Assembly: GCF_954871325.1 (NCBI RefSeq)
Contig: NC_088778.1
Location: forward strand, 19,329,120-19,393,119
Source: Gordionus sp. m RMFG-2023
Lineage: Eukaryota > Nematomorpha > Gordioida > Chordodea > Parachordodidae
DNA length: 64,000 nucleotides
Direction: 5' to 3'
Below are positions 1 through 13,490 of this stretch, in pieces (the first letter of the stretch is position 1; the number at the start of each line of letters is the position of its first letter). Made by a program: the position numbers and the translations under genes. The notes under the pieces were generated by a model. The model saw nothing but the letters and a program-made list of their open reading frames with translations, made no database searches and was not told the DNA's origin.

Positions 1-929
1 CATGTGAAAATATTTAATATTTCATATAAATTTACAAAAAGAAAAATGTTTAACCTTATTTTTCATATTTTTTTACTATTTACTTTTTTATAAATTCTCT
101 TTTTAAATCCCTTATATTTTGGCCTTTTAATTATATGATGCCAGCCAGATGGCAAAAAAGGGAAGAAAAAGTAATCATATTATATTTATTTTTTTAAAAT
201 ATTTAAAAAAAAAAGATTTCGAATAAAACAGGTATTCAAGATCTCGAATTCCCGCGTTGTGATTTCGAATCCCACATGATTCCATATCCCAGTATGACAT
301 ATATATTATGTTTATTTTTAAATTTTATGAATAATTTAGGGCGAGTTTTTAAATCAGATCAACCATCAAAGTTCTTCATTTTTATTTTATTTATTTAATT
401 TTTATTGTTAAATTTTATACAGTCTTGTTAATCTAATTAATACTGAATCAATAAAAATATCATCGGTCTAGAATAAGAGTGCTCCACTTGACATTTTTTA
501 GATTTTTGAGTTAGATGGATTTTAATTGAAACTAGATTTAAAAATATAATCACGTTAAAGCACTGTCAATTTTGGGCCTATTTTTATAATTTTTGCTATA
601 TATATTTATCATATTATAATCACTTGTTGTGTACTTTTTTTTAAATTATATAAAAGTATAAAATATGTGTGGAAAAAATTATTAGTTAAATATTGGCAAA
701 TTTTTTTAATCAGCTTAATTATTATTTCTATGAATAAATTAGAATAAAATAAACAGTATTTTATATAATTTAAATATTTAAATAGGTAGGAGAGACCATA
801 TGGGGTAAATCCGGACGGCATTTAAAAATTATTTGGCTTTGATACTTGAAACTTATAACTAAAATAGGTAATAAAAAATTTTTTTGGTTAAATTAATTTA
901 TTTAGGTTCCACACATTAAAATTGATATA
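1..929. other. AT-rich intergenic stretch, no gene seen
   Basis: No coding region with recognisable similarity is visible on either strand. The only structure is one end of a MITE-like repeat near 225-310, listed separately. The rest is A/T-rich low-complexity sequence. Confidence 0.6.
225..310 (-). repeat. Fragment (one end) of the MITE family seen whole at 42703-43096
   Basis: Read on the minus strand, the segment ending near 310 starts with a tatatatgtc then ggatatggaat motif, followed by a gaattc-rich stretch. The same order and spacing form both inverted ends of the complete copy at 42703-43096. Only one end is recognisable here, so this copy is truncated or very diverged. No target-site duplication could be assigned. 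Confidence 0.55.
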
Positions 930-1220
930 GTGAACAACTTTCAGCTCTTAACAAACATAAAATATAATTTTAAAGATTTTGAAAAAGATTTATTTGATAC
1001 TGATCGCATTTATATATGCACTATCTCCGGGGATATACAGGACCGGGTATATGCCGGACATTATAAAAGTTTTTTCACATTTTTTTATAATTTTTTAAAA
1101 TGTAAAATTTATAAAAAAAAAAATATCATAAATTTATTAATAATAAAAGATTATAACAAATTTTTAAAATGCACGAGGACAAAGTTTCTGGTAGAACCAT
1201 ATCAAACATTAGGTCAATGA
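930..1220 (+). CDS. Open frame of unknown function, doubtful gene
   Basis: A 96-codon open frame beginning MNNFQLLTNIKYNF and ending YQTLGQ. I do not recognise any domain. The central part is less A/T-biased than its surroundings and has a plausible mixed amino-acid composition (TISGDIQDRVYAGHYK). The C-terminal half is lysine/asparagine/isoleucine rich, as expected of chance translation of A/T-rich DNA. There is no neighbouring gene to support it. It could be one exon of an unrecognised gene, a transposon remnant or a chance frame. Confidence 0.2.
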   Translation: MNNFQLLTNIKYNFKDFEKDLFDTDRIYICTISGDIQDRVYAGHYKSFFTFFYNFLKCKIYKKKNIINLLIIKDYNKFLKCTRTKFLVEPYQTLGQ

Positions 1221-1437
1221 TGGGCCTTGTAATGTATTAATATAAATTGATTTTGTTAATTTGATTTTAAGCTACAATATATTGTAATAGACAAAATAGA
1301 AAAACGTATAAATATATTATTATATTAAATAAATCACTTTATATTATTATTTTGAATTCATTTCATTTGACGACGATTCATTTCAAATCATTTCGACGAC
1401 GACGAATTATTTTAAATAAAAAAATTAAAATTAAACT

Positions 1438-4400
1438 ATGCCTCTGAAAAATGAAGAACCCACTCAATTTCATATTCCAGAATTCATGAAAGAAAAAGTT
1501 AACATTCAGGATTACCTATATAATATACAACTCATTTTCAAAGTAAAAAATATTGTTGATCAAAATATAAAAAAAAGATTTATTAGCCAATATAGACACT
1601 GATAATTTAATTAAAATTAAAATTTTTTACTTACCTAATAATTGATAACATAAATTATCCAATTTTATTTGACAATTTAGAAAAAATATAAAAAAATTTT
1701 CATTTTTATACTTTAAAAAGAGTTAGTTAAACTATTATCGATTTTTCAATCAAATTAAAAAGCATTTACTCTTTATGTAATTTTAAATCGCCGGTTGATG
1801 AACTCTTAAGAGATATTTTCATCTTAGGAGTAGGGTTACCTGAGCTGGACAAAGAACTTCGGTCAAAATATGCCGAAGGAAATATTACTTTTGAAGATAT
1901 TGTACGTCTAGCTATCGCGCTGTCTTCATTGGAGAAGGAAACCATGGCAGAAGTTAATAAAATAATAATTATTTTAGGAATAATTATAATAACGTTAATA
2001 AATACAATAATAATAATATTTTTAATGCTAACAAATTCAACCATAACAGTTATAATGCTAACAAACTCAACCATAATAATTGTAAATCAAGTTTTAAACC
2101 TAATTTCAGCGAAAAAAAGTAATAGGCTTTAGGTGCGGAAAAGCAAACCACATAGCGAAAGAGTGTAGAACATGCTATACAAATGATTTTACCACGGGCA
2201 CCTCGCCTGTCCTTTGCTAATAAAGCTACAATCGATGCGAAGATAAATGGGCTGCAGCTTACTATGGAATTTGATGCTGGCGCGGCGTGTAATGTGATAG
2301 ATGAGGTTACCTGGAGTCGCATAGGCAAACCCCATTATCACCTGCTTATAAACTAGTAGGATATAACAATATCAAGATCTAAGTATTGAGTAAATGTTTA
2401 GTGAAAGTCGAAGTAAAGAATATTTCAAAATTTTTACCTATTTGGGTAGTTAAGGGTGAGAATTCCCTTATTTTTGGAATGCCCTTTCTAGAGAATTTGA
2501 TATAAAACTTCATGAAGAAGTTCGAATTAATAATTTAAATATGAAAGATTTCAATTTAAATGCTATTGTTTCAAAATTTCCTCAAGTTTAAAAAAAAAAA
2601 ATTAGGACAAATAAAATTATAGGAAACCGTCATCAAGATACAACTAAATACAGTGCCAATTGCGCTACCTTCTAGAAGAATTCCATTTCCTTTGCATCGA
2701 ACAGTTGAAGCTGAGTTGGGCAGACTTTTAGACGAAGGCGTTATCGAGAAGGTGGATCCAACAATAACTCCAATTACTTGGGCTACGCCAACAGTTAATA
2801 TATAAAAGAAATCCGGTGCCGTGCGGATATACGGAGATTTTCGTTTAACAATCAACAAATATTTAGCGATAGATAACGATTTACTACCAACTTTCGTCGA
2901 CCTGACAAATAGGATCGCGGGTGGTAAAATATTTTCTACGATAGATTTAAGAGATGCATTTTTACAATTCGAAGTTAGTCCAGAATGTAGGGACCTTTTA
3001 GTAATTTCGACTCATGTCGGTTATTACCGATACCAAAGAATCCCTTTTGGGTTGACTAGCGCTCCGATAATATTTTAACGCTTTATGCAAAACCTATTAA
3101 AGGGAAATCCTATGGTTAGTGTATTTTTAGACGATGTAATTATTGCAGGCGAGAATAATTTTGATCATATAGTTAATCTAGAAGAAGTATTAAGAAGATT
3201 TGATAAGGCTACAACGACGAACGATAAAATTAAAATTGGAGAAAAGTCAGTTACTTATTTAGGTCATGTTATTGACGAATTCGGAATTCACCCCTATAAA
3301 AAATTGTAAAACAATGTCTAATGTTAAAGAATTACGTTCGTTTCTGGGAATGGTAAATTATGATGAATAGTTTATAAAAAATTTACATTCTATTTGTGCG
3401 CCTTTACATCGACTAACGAGTAAAAATGTGAGTTGGTTTTGGTCAGCTAAAGAAAATGAAATATTTAACAGAGTTAAAAAAAATATTATCAAAAGAAGAT
3501 ACAATAATTCCTTATTCAGCCGATATTCCTATCGTGATTTCTTGTGACGCTTCCGAAGATGATCTAGGAGCTGTATTTGCACACCGATTATTTACTGGCC
3601 AGGAGAAACCGATTGCTTACGCATCGAGGACACTTTCGACGGCTGAAAAGATTTACGACACCATTGATCGGGAGGCTTCGGCTATCATGTTCGTTATCGA
3701 GAAGTTTCATCGATATTTTATGGAATTTTATTTTGGTTACAGATCCAATCTTTAAAATATATCTTAGGTGATAAAAGAGACCTAAATAAAATAACAAATA
3801 ACCGTTTAATACGGTGGGCGACGAAGTTTTTAAATTACGACTATGAGATAATTCATAGACCGGGTAATCCAAACAGATGCGCTGATGCTCTGTCCCGTTT
3901 GGGGGTAGAGAGATAAAAAAATTTGAAGATGAAATTAGAGAAGTAAAAATCGATTTAATAGAAGATTTATCGTTCACTCGAATTAAAGTTATAAATGAAA
4001 TGATCAATGATAGCAATCTAAAAGAGATCATTAAATTAATAAAAAATCATTGGCATTTTGATAATATGAATAATTATTCTGAAAGTTTAAAAAAAATCTT
4101 CTTAAATAAAATATTTCTTTCGAAGGAGGATTATTATTTTCTAATGATAATCATTATTCCTGATAATCTAAAAAAAGAGGTTTTGAATGTTATCCATCAA
4201 GGACATCCTGGATAGTGGGGATGAAATCTTTATGCATATACTATGTCTTTTGAACAAATCTTGATTGTGATGTTGAAGAGTTCGTCAAAAGCTGCAAGAG
4301 TTGTCAAGAAGGAAGACCGGGAGCCAGAGAAGTGCCATTATACAATTGGAACATTCCTACCCGACCTTGGGAACGAATACACATTGATTTGACAGACCCC

Positions 4401-4810
4401 GTATCTGGAAAGTATTGGTTAATTTGGGTAGACGCTCAAATGGGTTGAATTTGTAATTTTGTTTCTTTTAAAAACATAATAAAACATTTTAGATCGGCCT
4501 TTTATAGCCCCAAATCGAATGGTTTGGTTGAGCGTTATATACGTACGATAAAGACGCGTTTCTATGCTGAAAGGAGAGGTGGGACTCCGGACCAGTTAAA
4601 TTTGGCAAATGATTTAATCACTCACCAAAATACTCCAAATGAACTACCGATAAATCTCCTGCCGTAATGATGTTATGATGTTTGGAAGGCCGCTCAGGAA
4701 GACGTTACATCAATGGAAATTATCTACGAAAGAAAGGGCTGAAAACGCGTTATGTAAAGAAAAATATTATAAAGATAGGAACGTTGAGCCCAGTGGATAT
4801 ATTTTTCAAA
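1438..4810 (+). mobile_element. Broken Gypsy-type LTR retrotransposon (gag-protease-RT-RNase H-integrase)
   Basis: A fossil Gypsy/Metaviridae element on the + strand, with parts in canonical order. A gag region occupies about 1440-2120 and a CCHC zinc knuckle about 2125-2180. A retropepsin-like segment follows (about 2210-2330). Reverse transcriptase spans about 2640-3310, with a FLDDV version of the YxDD box. RNase H spans about 3450-3900 (CDASEDDLGAVF) and the integrase region about 4190-4790 (HQGHPG zinc-binding start, NGLVER core end). It is clearly dead, with many breaks (of the order of ten or more), and part of the integrase core is not recognisable. No LTR pair could be found, so the true ends are unknown and the element is probably old. 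The domain order and RNase H/integrase wording match the Gypsy elements at 21842-26076 and 26879-40173, so it belongs to the same broad clade. Confidence 0.9.
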
Positions 4811-5259
4811 AATATTACTGTTTATATTAATTTATATTTATTTTATAAAATTTATATTTATTTTATAAAATTTATTCCTATCTCCTTCTTTTTAAATATA
4901 TATTTAATTACATTTATTTTCACATTCATTTACTATGTTATTTTATCAATTAATTACGATTTCAAGTTTTCTTTGGTGTTATATTTATCTATTGTTTTCA
5001 AATTTCTAGTGGCGTAATATTTATCTATAATTTTCAAATTTCTAGTCAAATAATAATTATGGATATAAGAAATATTTTAAAAAGTACAAATAATTTATAA
5101 CGTTTTATAATTAGCCTAGAGGAAAGACATATACTTCTTAAATAGGTATTAAAGATACCTATGATAATTAATATTTTATTTAATAATGGATTCAATTTTC
5201 AATATCCACAAACTTTATGCGCTAATTGATAGTTAAAATTTCAAAACAGCTATTTTACT
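4811..5259. other. AT-rich spacer, no gene seen
   Basis: A/T-rich sequence between the Gypsy remnant and the hAT pseudogene. A short imperfect tandem repetition (a ttatctat...tttcaaatttctag motif twice) lies near 4980-5045. No supported coding region or element boundary. Confidence 0.5.
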
Positions 5260-6490
5260 AGATGGTTATGGCTAGTGCTCTATCCTACACAATGAAGCTT
5301 ATTGCAAAATACATGTCCTGTTTGGCCCAAGATATACTGAAAGAAATGTAATTAAGCTTAACAGTCTTCTTAAGACTCCATTCAACAAGTACAAAGATTG
5401 GAGAAATCGTTGCTTTGACAATCATCAAAAAACAAATTATCACAAACGCTATTAACTGATGATTTCTTCAAAGTAATTCAAAGTGGGGATATGTTTCCCA
5501 ATTAATCTCATATTGACAAAAATAGGATTAAAATAGCAAAATAAAATAGATGTAAGATCAAACTAACGATTGAGGCCATTCTATATTGTGTATTGCAGGG
5601 CCTAGCATTACGGGGCCAAAGGGATTCATGATGCTTGAATTTTAATAATAATGATAATGAAGGCAATTTTCGTGGTCTTGTAAAATTTAAAGTATTAGGG
5701 GATTCTGCATTAATGGAAACCCCAAGCGACATAATATTTAAACATAATTATTTCTGAAGCTCCTTGTCCAACAAGGAGAAAGAAATGGCAAAAAGCTTGT
5801 CCAACGAGATGAAGTCTTCGTCATCAATCAGTAACAGCTTTTATGGAGTTAGAAGAGCCGATTATTAATGCTCTTACTGAAATATCTCAATGGCCTGTGT
5901 CTCCCTTGACTTGCAGCAAGACATGCTCAACGTTCAAAGATAATATAGGGTCAGTAGAAGAGTATTATAAAATAAATGTCTTTATCCCTCTCTTAGATAC
6001 ATTTATAACCCAAATAAATGAACTCTTTTTAATTCATCAGGTAGCACTTACCAATCTGCGGATATTATTTCTACAAAAGCTTCCCAACCTTTTTCAGGTG
6101 GTGATAGAAAAATAAAATAGTTAGCAGATTTTTAATATGAAGATGTTAAAGTATCTTATGATGCCTATGCCAACTATGGTATAAAAGATTAACGGTTGAT
6201 ATAGTCCCAAAACGTGTTATGGATGCTTTGCATCATTTCAAACATCTTTTAGATTATTTTCACAATGTATTAAAATTATTATTATATTAGCAACACTTAC
6301 CATTAGTACTGCAACTAATGAGAGAACATTCTCTTCTTTAAGAAGAATGAAAACATACCTTAAGATTACAACTTCTGAAAGTAGATTGAATGGTTTTCCC
6401 CTTTTGAATATTCATACACATTTGACCCAAGCACGGGTGAGATCATTGAAACTCAATCCCAACAAAGATTGGATTTTACATTTTAAATAG
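5260..6490 (+). pseudogene. hAT transposase pseudogene, ZMYM1/TTF-zinc-finger (DUF4371) type
   Basis: Broken transposase of the hAT lineage that carries an N-terminal TTF-type zinc finger. The finger reads in one frame at about 5274-5445, with CSILHNEAYC, then KDWRNRCFDNHQKTNYH. Next come the DUF4371 signatures ILYCVLQGLALRGQRDS (about 5580-5632) and GNFRGLVKF (about 5658-5685), a middle block YYKINVFIPLLDTFITQ (about 5963-6013), and the C-terminal hAT dimerisation segment ATNERTFSSLRRMKTYL (about 6315-6365) ending LNIHTHLT. The blocks lie in different frames with stops between them and the catalytic core is largely missing, so it cannot make a transposase. Order, spacing and strand are consistent. 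No inverted terminal repeats or 8-bp duplication were found, so it is probably an old truncated copy. Confidence 0.9.
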
Positions 6491-6716
6491 TTAATGCTTC
6501 TTAATAATTTTTGTGCAATTTAATTTTTTAATGTGATATATATTTTTCCATGAATACTTTATAAGTTATTACATACAAAATACAATTATTCCTAAGAAAC
6601 TTGTGTATTAATTTACATTTTCAACATTTAAATTTTTTATACTTTATATTTAAATTTTAAAGGCTCAAAAAATTTAAATTTCTATTTTGGGTCATTTATT
6701 TTATAGTGATTCATAA

Positions 6717-7119
6717 TAGATATCTGCAAAGTTAGGCCCGGCCCGTACCAGGCCCGAACGGGCTTCGGGCCGGGCTCGGGCCTAATTCTATTTAAAATAA
6801 TCAAGTTCGGGCCGGGCCTAATATTTTTTAAAAAAAATTCGGGCCGGGTCGGATCGGACTTTGGAAATTTTTTTAAATATATGTAAATTTATCAATTTTA
6901 TATTGAATTTTTTATGTTTTATATATTGAAACTAAACGACATATAACATATGTCTTTTATTTTGAGTAATTATAAAAATTAATTTCTATATTTAAATAAA
7001 TTCGGGCCGGGCCGGGTCTGTAAATTTTTTAAAAAAATTTCGGGTTCGGCCGGGCCGGTAAATTTTTTAAAAAATTTCAGGCCAGGCCGGGCTTGAAAAA
7101 TTAGGCCCGATGCAACTTA
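6717..7119. repeat. GCCCGG-rich hAT-type MITE (about 403 bp)
   Basis: Full-length relative of the element at 21781-26441 (without its Gypsy insertion). It shares the left end tctgcaaa, subterminal clusters of ggcccgg/gggccgg motifs on both sides, and an A/T-rich core containing catataacatatgtctttta. The ends are imperfect inverted repeats (tctgcaaagttaggccc against tgcatcgggccta). No convincing target-site duplication remains, so this copy is older than the 21781 copy. GC-rich subterminal motif clusters are typical transposase-binding regions in hAT elements; that role is inferred here. It has no coding capacity. Confidence 0.8.
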
Positions 7120-7954
7120 ATATTTTATAATTCACATTTATTTTATAATTTTTCATATGCCGTGTAGATTAGATATATATTATTTTATTTTAGATAATAT
7201 TATTTTGTTGTTTTAAAAAGTTTATGTTTTTTTTATATATTATTTTTACAATGTATATAGGGAAAAAAAAAATTATTTTTTGTGTGTAAAAAAGTTTGCG
7301 TTTTAGTGAAGAGAAGAAAAATAAGAAAAAGAAAGAAAAAAAAATTAATTAAAGGGAAAAACAAAAATAAAGGAATATCTCAGGTAAAAAAAAATACATT
7401 TATAATTTTAAAAAAATAATCAGCGTAGGAATTTGAAAAGTCACCAGAGTAAGAATTAGAAAATAGTCCTAATAAATTTATGCTTGATATTTTTAAATAA
7501 CAATAATTTTATCTTAAAATTTAATTATCCCCCCCCCCCCTCCTCCCAGAAAATTTCTGCGTACGCGCCTGCATTCTGGGATCAACTTATTTTCGTAAAT
7601 ATCATTTTAAGCTAATAAAATTGTTCCCTCTACACCCCTTTTCCTCTCCCTCCAAAATGTATACAATATATATCTCTATAAACATTTTGAAAGAAAAATT
7701 AGTAAAGAAACCAAAATTATTTTTATAAAAAATCAACAAAGGCCTAGATAATTTGACAAAGTCTATACTGATTATTACATTAGTCTATAATGGTTTTCTA
7801 TTATTAAAATTATATGCTACACTTAGTAATTACAATATTATTTTATTATATATTTATTAAAATAATAATATAAGATGATGGAAACACCAAGCTAGAATTA
7901 TAAAAGATTTTATTATTTTAAAATATTTACATTGTGATAATTTACGTATCAGGT
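7120..7954. other. Intergenic, no gene seen
   Basis: A/T-rich sequence with a poly-C tract near 7530. I see no coding region, element end or RNA gene. Confidence 0.5.
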
Positions 7955-8560
7955 CAATTCAGCGAAACTTTTATCGCGAAACACTTTTTCGCGAAACTTT
8001 TATCGCGAATGTCGTTTATCGCGAAGGAATTTTATAGCGAAGGCAATATCGCGAAACCAATTCCGCGAATTTTTTTCCGCGAAACTTTTATAGCGAAGAC
8101 AATATCGCGAACTTATTATCGCGAATTTATTTCCGCAAAACCATGACCGCGAATACTTTATAGCGAATACATTATAGCGAAACTTTGATCGCGAACATGT
8201 TATAGCGAATTTATTTCCGCGAAACCGTAACCGCGAATACTTTATAGCGAATACATTTTAGCGAAACTTTTATCGCGAACTCTTTATAGCGAATTTATTT
8301 TCGCGAAACTTTAACCGCGAATACTTTATAGCGAATACATTTTGGCGAAACTTTGATCGCGAACTCATTATCGCGAATTTATTTCCGCGAAACCTAAACC
8401 GCGAATACTTTAGAGCGAATACATTTTAGCGAAACTTTGATCGCGAACTCGTTATAGCGAAACTTTAATCGCGAACCATTTATAGCGAATTTTCTACCGC
8501 GAATGTATTTGCGCGAAATTATTATAACGAGCGCATGACCGCGAAAATTGTGAATTCATT
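7955..8560. repeat. Array of short degenerate TTCGCGATA-type repeats (left copy)
   Basis: About 600 bp of irregular short units read as gcgaaacttttatcgcgaa, variants being tagcgaa, ccgcgaa and atcgcgaat, spaced roughly 10-20 bp apart. The same units occur in inverted orientation at 18430-18985. The stretch gtcgtttatcgcgaa near 8012 has its inverted counterpart at the very end of the right array, so the two arrays align end to end. Any open frame through the array is a by-product of the repeats. The role is unknown; the best fit is the terminal inverted repeat of a large transposon. Confidence 0.85.
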
Positions 8561-10972
8561 TTAAGTGAAATCGATATATTCAATATCAATTTACCAACCG
8601 AAGTTTCTTAAATCATAAACGCTAATGTTTTAAGAATATTTTATTACGTATTGTTTATTTAATAAGCATGTAACCTCTATCTGATGTGATAGAAAATATA
8701 TTAGTCTTCCTGGTCTCACTCACTCATGGTTGTAAGTATGGAGCGGACATTTTGGGTTAAGTTTTTAGCAGAATAAGTTAACCCTCCCCCCCCAACATAA
8801 AATTTAAAAGTGTGCTTTATGTCATTTAAAGTAATACTTTATTTCTAATCTAGATAAAAAAAATATACTGAAAGCTAAGAATTTTTTATTGATTTTCTCA
8901 GATTATTTTAATTATAGAAAATTTTACTGATAATTAATGCCTCCTAATTACAATTTTGAGATAATGCACATCGATATAACTTTGATATAATAGTAACTAA
9001 TTCATTTGAATATTATGACCTTTCCTTTTTCTTCTATTCGCATTTTAATAAATAGAAATAACTGCAAAGTTATGATTAATCAAAAAAAAAATTCAAAATA
9101 TTCTAGATTACATAAATTTGTAATATTTATGAAGAATAAATTATGGAAATAAATCATTAGATCTTCAATTATTTTAGTTTTTTATTTTTGCTGATTTCAC
9201 AAGTCAAACTAAACAATATAAAAAAAAATTAAAAAACGTAAAATAGTTTTCATCATTTTTTAAAATAATACCAGTTCAATTTAAATCATAGCGTATTTGT
9301 GAAAACATCGCTAAACCCTTCTACTCAATTTGTAGGCACTTTTACTCATTTTTTCTAATAAAATGGAATTAAAAAAATCAGGATTTTTTGAAAATAAATA
9401 TAAAATGTTCCAAATCAAGAAAATAAAGATATTCCAATATCGGGAAATCAGGGCAAAATGGGTTAAGTGTTTATTTATTTACTTTTACATATTTTACCAC
9501 GACAAGGGTGGGGCAGGGGGGTGGGGGGGGGGTTGTTAAAAACATTTTCTAAATTTTGAGAGGAATATATAAATGAAGGATAATAAAAAATAATTATAAA
9601 AAGTGGCTATATTTTAATTATATTAAATAGGTGTATTATTCAATTTTCTCATTCATTTTGTAAATTGCAAAAATTTTTAGGCCCGGCCATACCTCCCATA
9701 TTCTAAGAGTGAGGTGGGATTTTTAATGACTAAAGGATAAAAAGCGGGAAAGCGCCACAACTGCAATCCTTTTATATATAAATATTGGTGAATAATTTTT
9801 TTCAAATTATAATTTACAAATTTAAATTTGAATTTGAATATAAAGTCAAAATATATAAAAATTAGATCCAAATCTACATATTTATCGGAAGGAATTTATT
9901 TTATTTAAAAGTTTATTATATATGAAATAAATTTTAACTCTTCGCAATTCATGTCAAAATTCTGCTTTACCATTAATTCGGCCTCTAATAAATCAAATGA
10001 GACCGAAGAAAATTTTTTTCGCCTAATCATATTCATTAAACTCATTTCTGAGCCAGCATTTGAATGTAGAATTAAAAATAAATTTTTAGATATTTTTTAG
10101 GCTTATATTTACATTTTTATTTAATTCTTTCTAAATATTCTAACTTGATCGTATCATTCAAAATCAAAGGTTTAAGCTATTTATATCTATAATTACCATA
10201 ATAGTTTGATAATTCTGAGTAACTTCTTTATATGCTTCAACTTGTGTATCACAGAGGAATAAACAAGATTTATATATTTTAATATCAGCGCCGTTAAATT
10301 TGGCGGCTGAATAGTTCTACGAACTAATTGTAAATTATATCATTATTTCTTGCTTTATTTGTACCAATTGAGTATTTAAACGAGTATAGTAGCTCGTAAA
10401 AGGAAAAAACTATTAGTAACAAAATTTTGGCAAATCTATGATTTAAGCGACGGAAATAATTTATTCAGAAAATTTTATCGATGTTCCGTATTAATTATAA
10501 TTTAATTCGTTTAAGAGACAGTATAAAGAAAAAGTTTATTAGCAAAATAAGAAAAATTGCCTAATTTGGCATTATTGATAGAATGGAAAATAGCTGGTTT
10601 GCGCTAATATTTATTAATTCTTCAGTCATTTTTTTCACACACAAAAAGGTAATCGTACTATAAGAGAAATAAAATCTATATCTCCCATTAAAGCGTAAAA
10701 CCAACCAAATTTCTGGAAGCATTTAATCTGGAACTTAAATCAATAATTGAAATTTATTACATTGATTCTTCAATTCATTAGATAGTTTTTCGACAAAATA
10801 AGATAAAATTGCCACGATTGGCAACATGCGAAAAAAACAAATATTTTTGGGTGAGCTCATACCATAGAAATGCCAGATTAGTACTTACTATTCCATCAAT
10901 CTGTTTTTCTAGTCAATAAACAAAAACTAATTTTAATAAGAGAAATAGACAGCAGCAACCTTTAAGTATGAA
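8561..10972. other. Non-coding stretch inside the candidate MULE
   Basis: A/T-rich sequence without a supportable gene. A short less biased segment at about 9680-9770 includes an open minus-strand reading (LQLWRFPAFYPLV), but I recognise no family. Poly-C and poly-G tracts occur near 8785 and 9510. Confidence 0.5.
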
Positions 10973-11384
10973 CAGGGTTGCCATGTTTCTCCCCATCAGC
11001 GGGACTCCCGCAATTTTTTAGTTTACACGCAAATATCTCTCTCCCGCAAAACTACGGCAATTGGAAATCTCCCGCAAAAATCTACCGCAATTTAATTTCT
11101 CACGCGATTTTTAAAAAAAAGTATTTTAAACGTTTTTAATATGTAAATAATAATTTTGAGACATTAATTGATTATTTTTATATTTTTAAATTAAATTTTA
11201 AATATTTATTCGAAAAACATGTCTAGTTTGTAAATTTCTTTCTATCCTGTTTTATTTTTATCCAATAATAAATCAACATTATTTCATTAATATTAGTCAG
11301 TACAGGGGAGTATATCAACATCGATTGCAATACAAAAATATTCTCAAAATGAAACTATATTTGCGGAAATCGTATACATCTATT

Positions 11385-13490
11385 ATGTAGTTCAACATTC
11401 ACAGAGCTCTATATATATCATTACAATGTGGGTAGAATCTTTTTCTCATGATATTTAACGACTCCAATATAAGTGCAAACCTTACTTGTGGCAATAAAAA
11501 TGAGCAAGGCTATCACAATGTTTTGGTACCTGAATCCTAGAGGTCAATTCTAGACGATTTGAAAGATGGGCATCCATATGCAATTCTAACAAATGTATCT
11601 AATAATGGAAATATTAAAACATTTCCCTCGATCCTTTGCAATTTTAACAAGAATAAGAACATTTCAATAAAACTGTTAAAAAAAGTCCTCAAATAGTGAA
11701 AAATCTAACGATGTAGCTAGCCACATAAGGGTAAATATAGCTGATTCAAGGTTATCAATGATTTGCATGCCAGCTTTCTGCGCTGATAATGCCTCTGTAA
11801 ATTTTGGCCAAAACTAAAGTTACCGAATTGAGGCAGCACAAATGAATTATTACCAATTGGCTGTATATGCCATATATACTACATAGTTCTTGCAAGAAGG
11901 CAATGAATGTACTGTCTGTGGATGTCGAAATAATTGTGATGAAATATTTTAACGAATTTAGTTCAACTAAAAGAGTTAATGAATTAAAAGAGTTGGTGAA
12001 GTGGTCTGACTTGGAATGGTGTGAGTTGTTGCGATATATACCTATCAGGTGGTTGTCATTAATACCTGTCATCGATAGAATTTTAAAATTTTACAAACCC
12101 TTAAAAAAATACTTCTTAAATAAAGATTTTAAAGGCTGTCCTAAAATTTGAAAAAATTTTTCTAATATGAAATGGCAGAAGTATATTTGGGATTCTTTTC
12201 ACATGTAGGAAATCTACTGCATGCAGTTAATATTCAGTTGCAATCAGAATATTATTTATTAAAAATGATTCACAAAATTATGCTACAGCTCTGTTCATCT
12301 CTATATTTAAAAATTGAAAATAAATTTTATGGCGCTATTGCTAAAAATATTATATTAAAATGTTCAAATAATACTCTAATTAATACATATTTAAATAATG
12401 CAGATATTTTTATTCAGACAATTTTAGAATATTTACAATCAAAATTTGATTTTAATAACTCTATTTACAATTGTATAAATATTATGACCTTGGAACAGAA
12501 ACCATCAATTAAGGTTTTTGTAATTTAATAAATATATTAAAAATACCGAAAGACATTGATGTCTTATTTGAAAAGATTTTAATTCTCTCTATTTTTTATG
12601 ATTCGCCAAAACTTCTCCTTACCTCATTCTACTCATCCGAGCGCATTTTTAGCCTGAAGAGGACTGCCTGGAAAAAAGGAGAGAAATCGGATTTAACAAC
12701 ATTAGAGAACGAGCTAATGGTTAAATAATGTATAATATGTCATGCCAGGAATATTATAATCTCAATAACGACGATAAACATTTAGTTCTATTATTTAAAT
12801 CTCAAATAAAATATAATTATGTTTTAGCAAGGGCGCCATAAAATTTATTGTCAATTTTTAACTGTAAATATGGACACATCTGCAGCATAATTTTGTGAAT
12901 CCTTGTTAAGATTCTTCCGATTGCAACTGCACATTCTACATGTGAAATCATTCCTAAATATACCTCTGCCATTCATTATAAGAAATATTTTTTAAAGGTT
13001 TATAAAATTTTAAATTTCTATCGATGGCCGATATTAGGAACATATCGCAACCAACATTGTGTAGACTCGCTTCTGTAAATACACTCTGTTTTTTCCAAAT
13101 TCACTGAGGCATTATCAGATCAGAAAGCTGACATGCAATTTATTGATCATCTCGAATCTGATATTATATGGTTAGCTATGTCTTTGGATTTTTCACTATT
13201 TGAGGGGAAAAAATTTAATAGTTTTATTGAAATGACCTTAATTTTGTTGAAATAGCGGAAGATCAAGGGAAATCCCTTTAGATGCATCTGTTAGAATTGC
13301 ATATATATGCCCATCTTTCAAATCGTCAAAAATTGACCTCCTGGATTTAGGTCTTAAAACATTAATGATAGCCTTGCTCATTTGTTCTACAAGTATAATT
13401 TTCATTTATATTAGAGTCGTTAAATATTATGGGAAAAAGATTCTACCAACATTGTGATGATAAGTATCTCTGTGAATGTTGTACTACAAG
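11385..13490. repeat. Internal inverted duplication within the hAT element (arms about 11385-12250 and 12880-13490)
   Basis: The minus strand of 12880-13490 repeats, in reverse order and with moderate divergence, the + strand of about 11385-12250. Examples are the tcgatagaa...ttttacaaacc block (12070s against 13010s), aatggcagaagtatattt (12173 against 12960s) and gaatctttttctcatgatattta (11436 against 13430s). The interior is therefore partly palindromic, as if a second transposase copy had been added head to head before both decayed. Confidence 0.8.
11840..12720 (+). pseudogene. hAT transposase pseudogene inside the 10973-13955 element
   Basis: The best-preserved block is at about 11865-12110, with SCKKAMNVLSVDVEIIVMKYF, FSSTKRVNELKELV and LEWCELLRYIPIRWLSLIP. 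This is the hAT-type segment around the conserved RWLSL motif downstream of the catalytic core. A second open stretch follows at 12172-12528 and is offset in frame. A weak C-terminal dimerisation-like block (SFYSSERIFSLKRTAWKKG) lies near 12623-12680. The N-terminal zinc finger and first catalytic part are missing or unreadable. Frame changes and stops show it is dead. The ends of the surrounding element are intact, so it could still be moved by a related enzyme. Confidence 0.85.

Noticed and set aside
930-1220. Upstream host exon related to VPS45 or another trafficking gene
   Set aside because: No family wording was recognised and the VPS45 start codon is already accounted for at 19689.
7934-8146. 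Open reading frame inside the TTCGCGATA array
   Set aside because: Its codons are simply translated repeat units; no domain, and the frame exists only because the unit lacks stops.
7955-8560. CRISPR-like appearance of the spaced short repeats
   Set aside because: Units are irregular, degenerate and without unique constant-length spacers, and the genome is eukaryotic.
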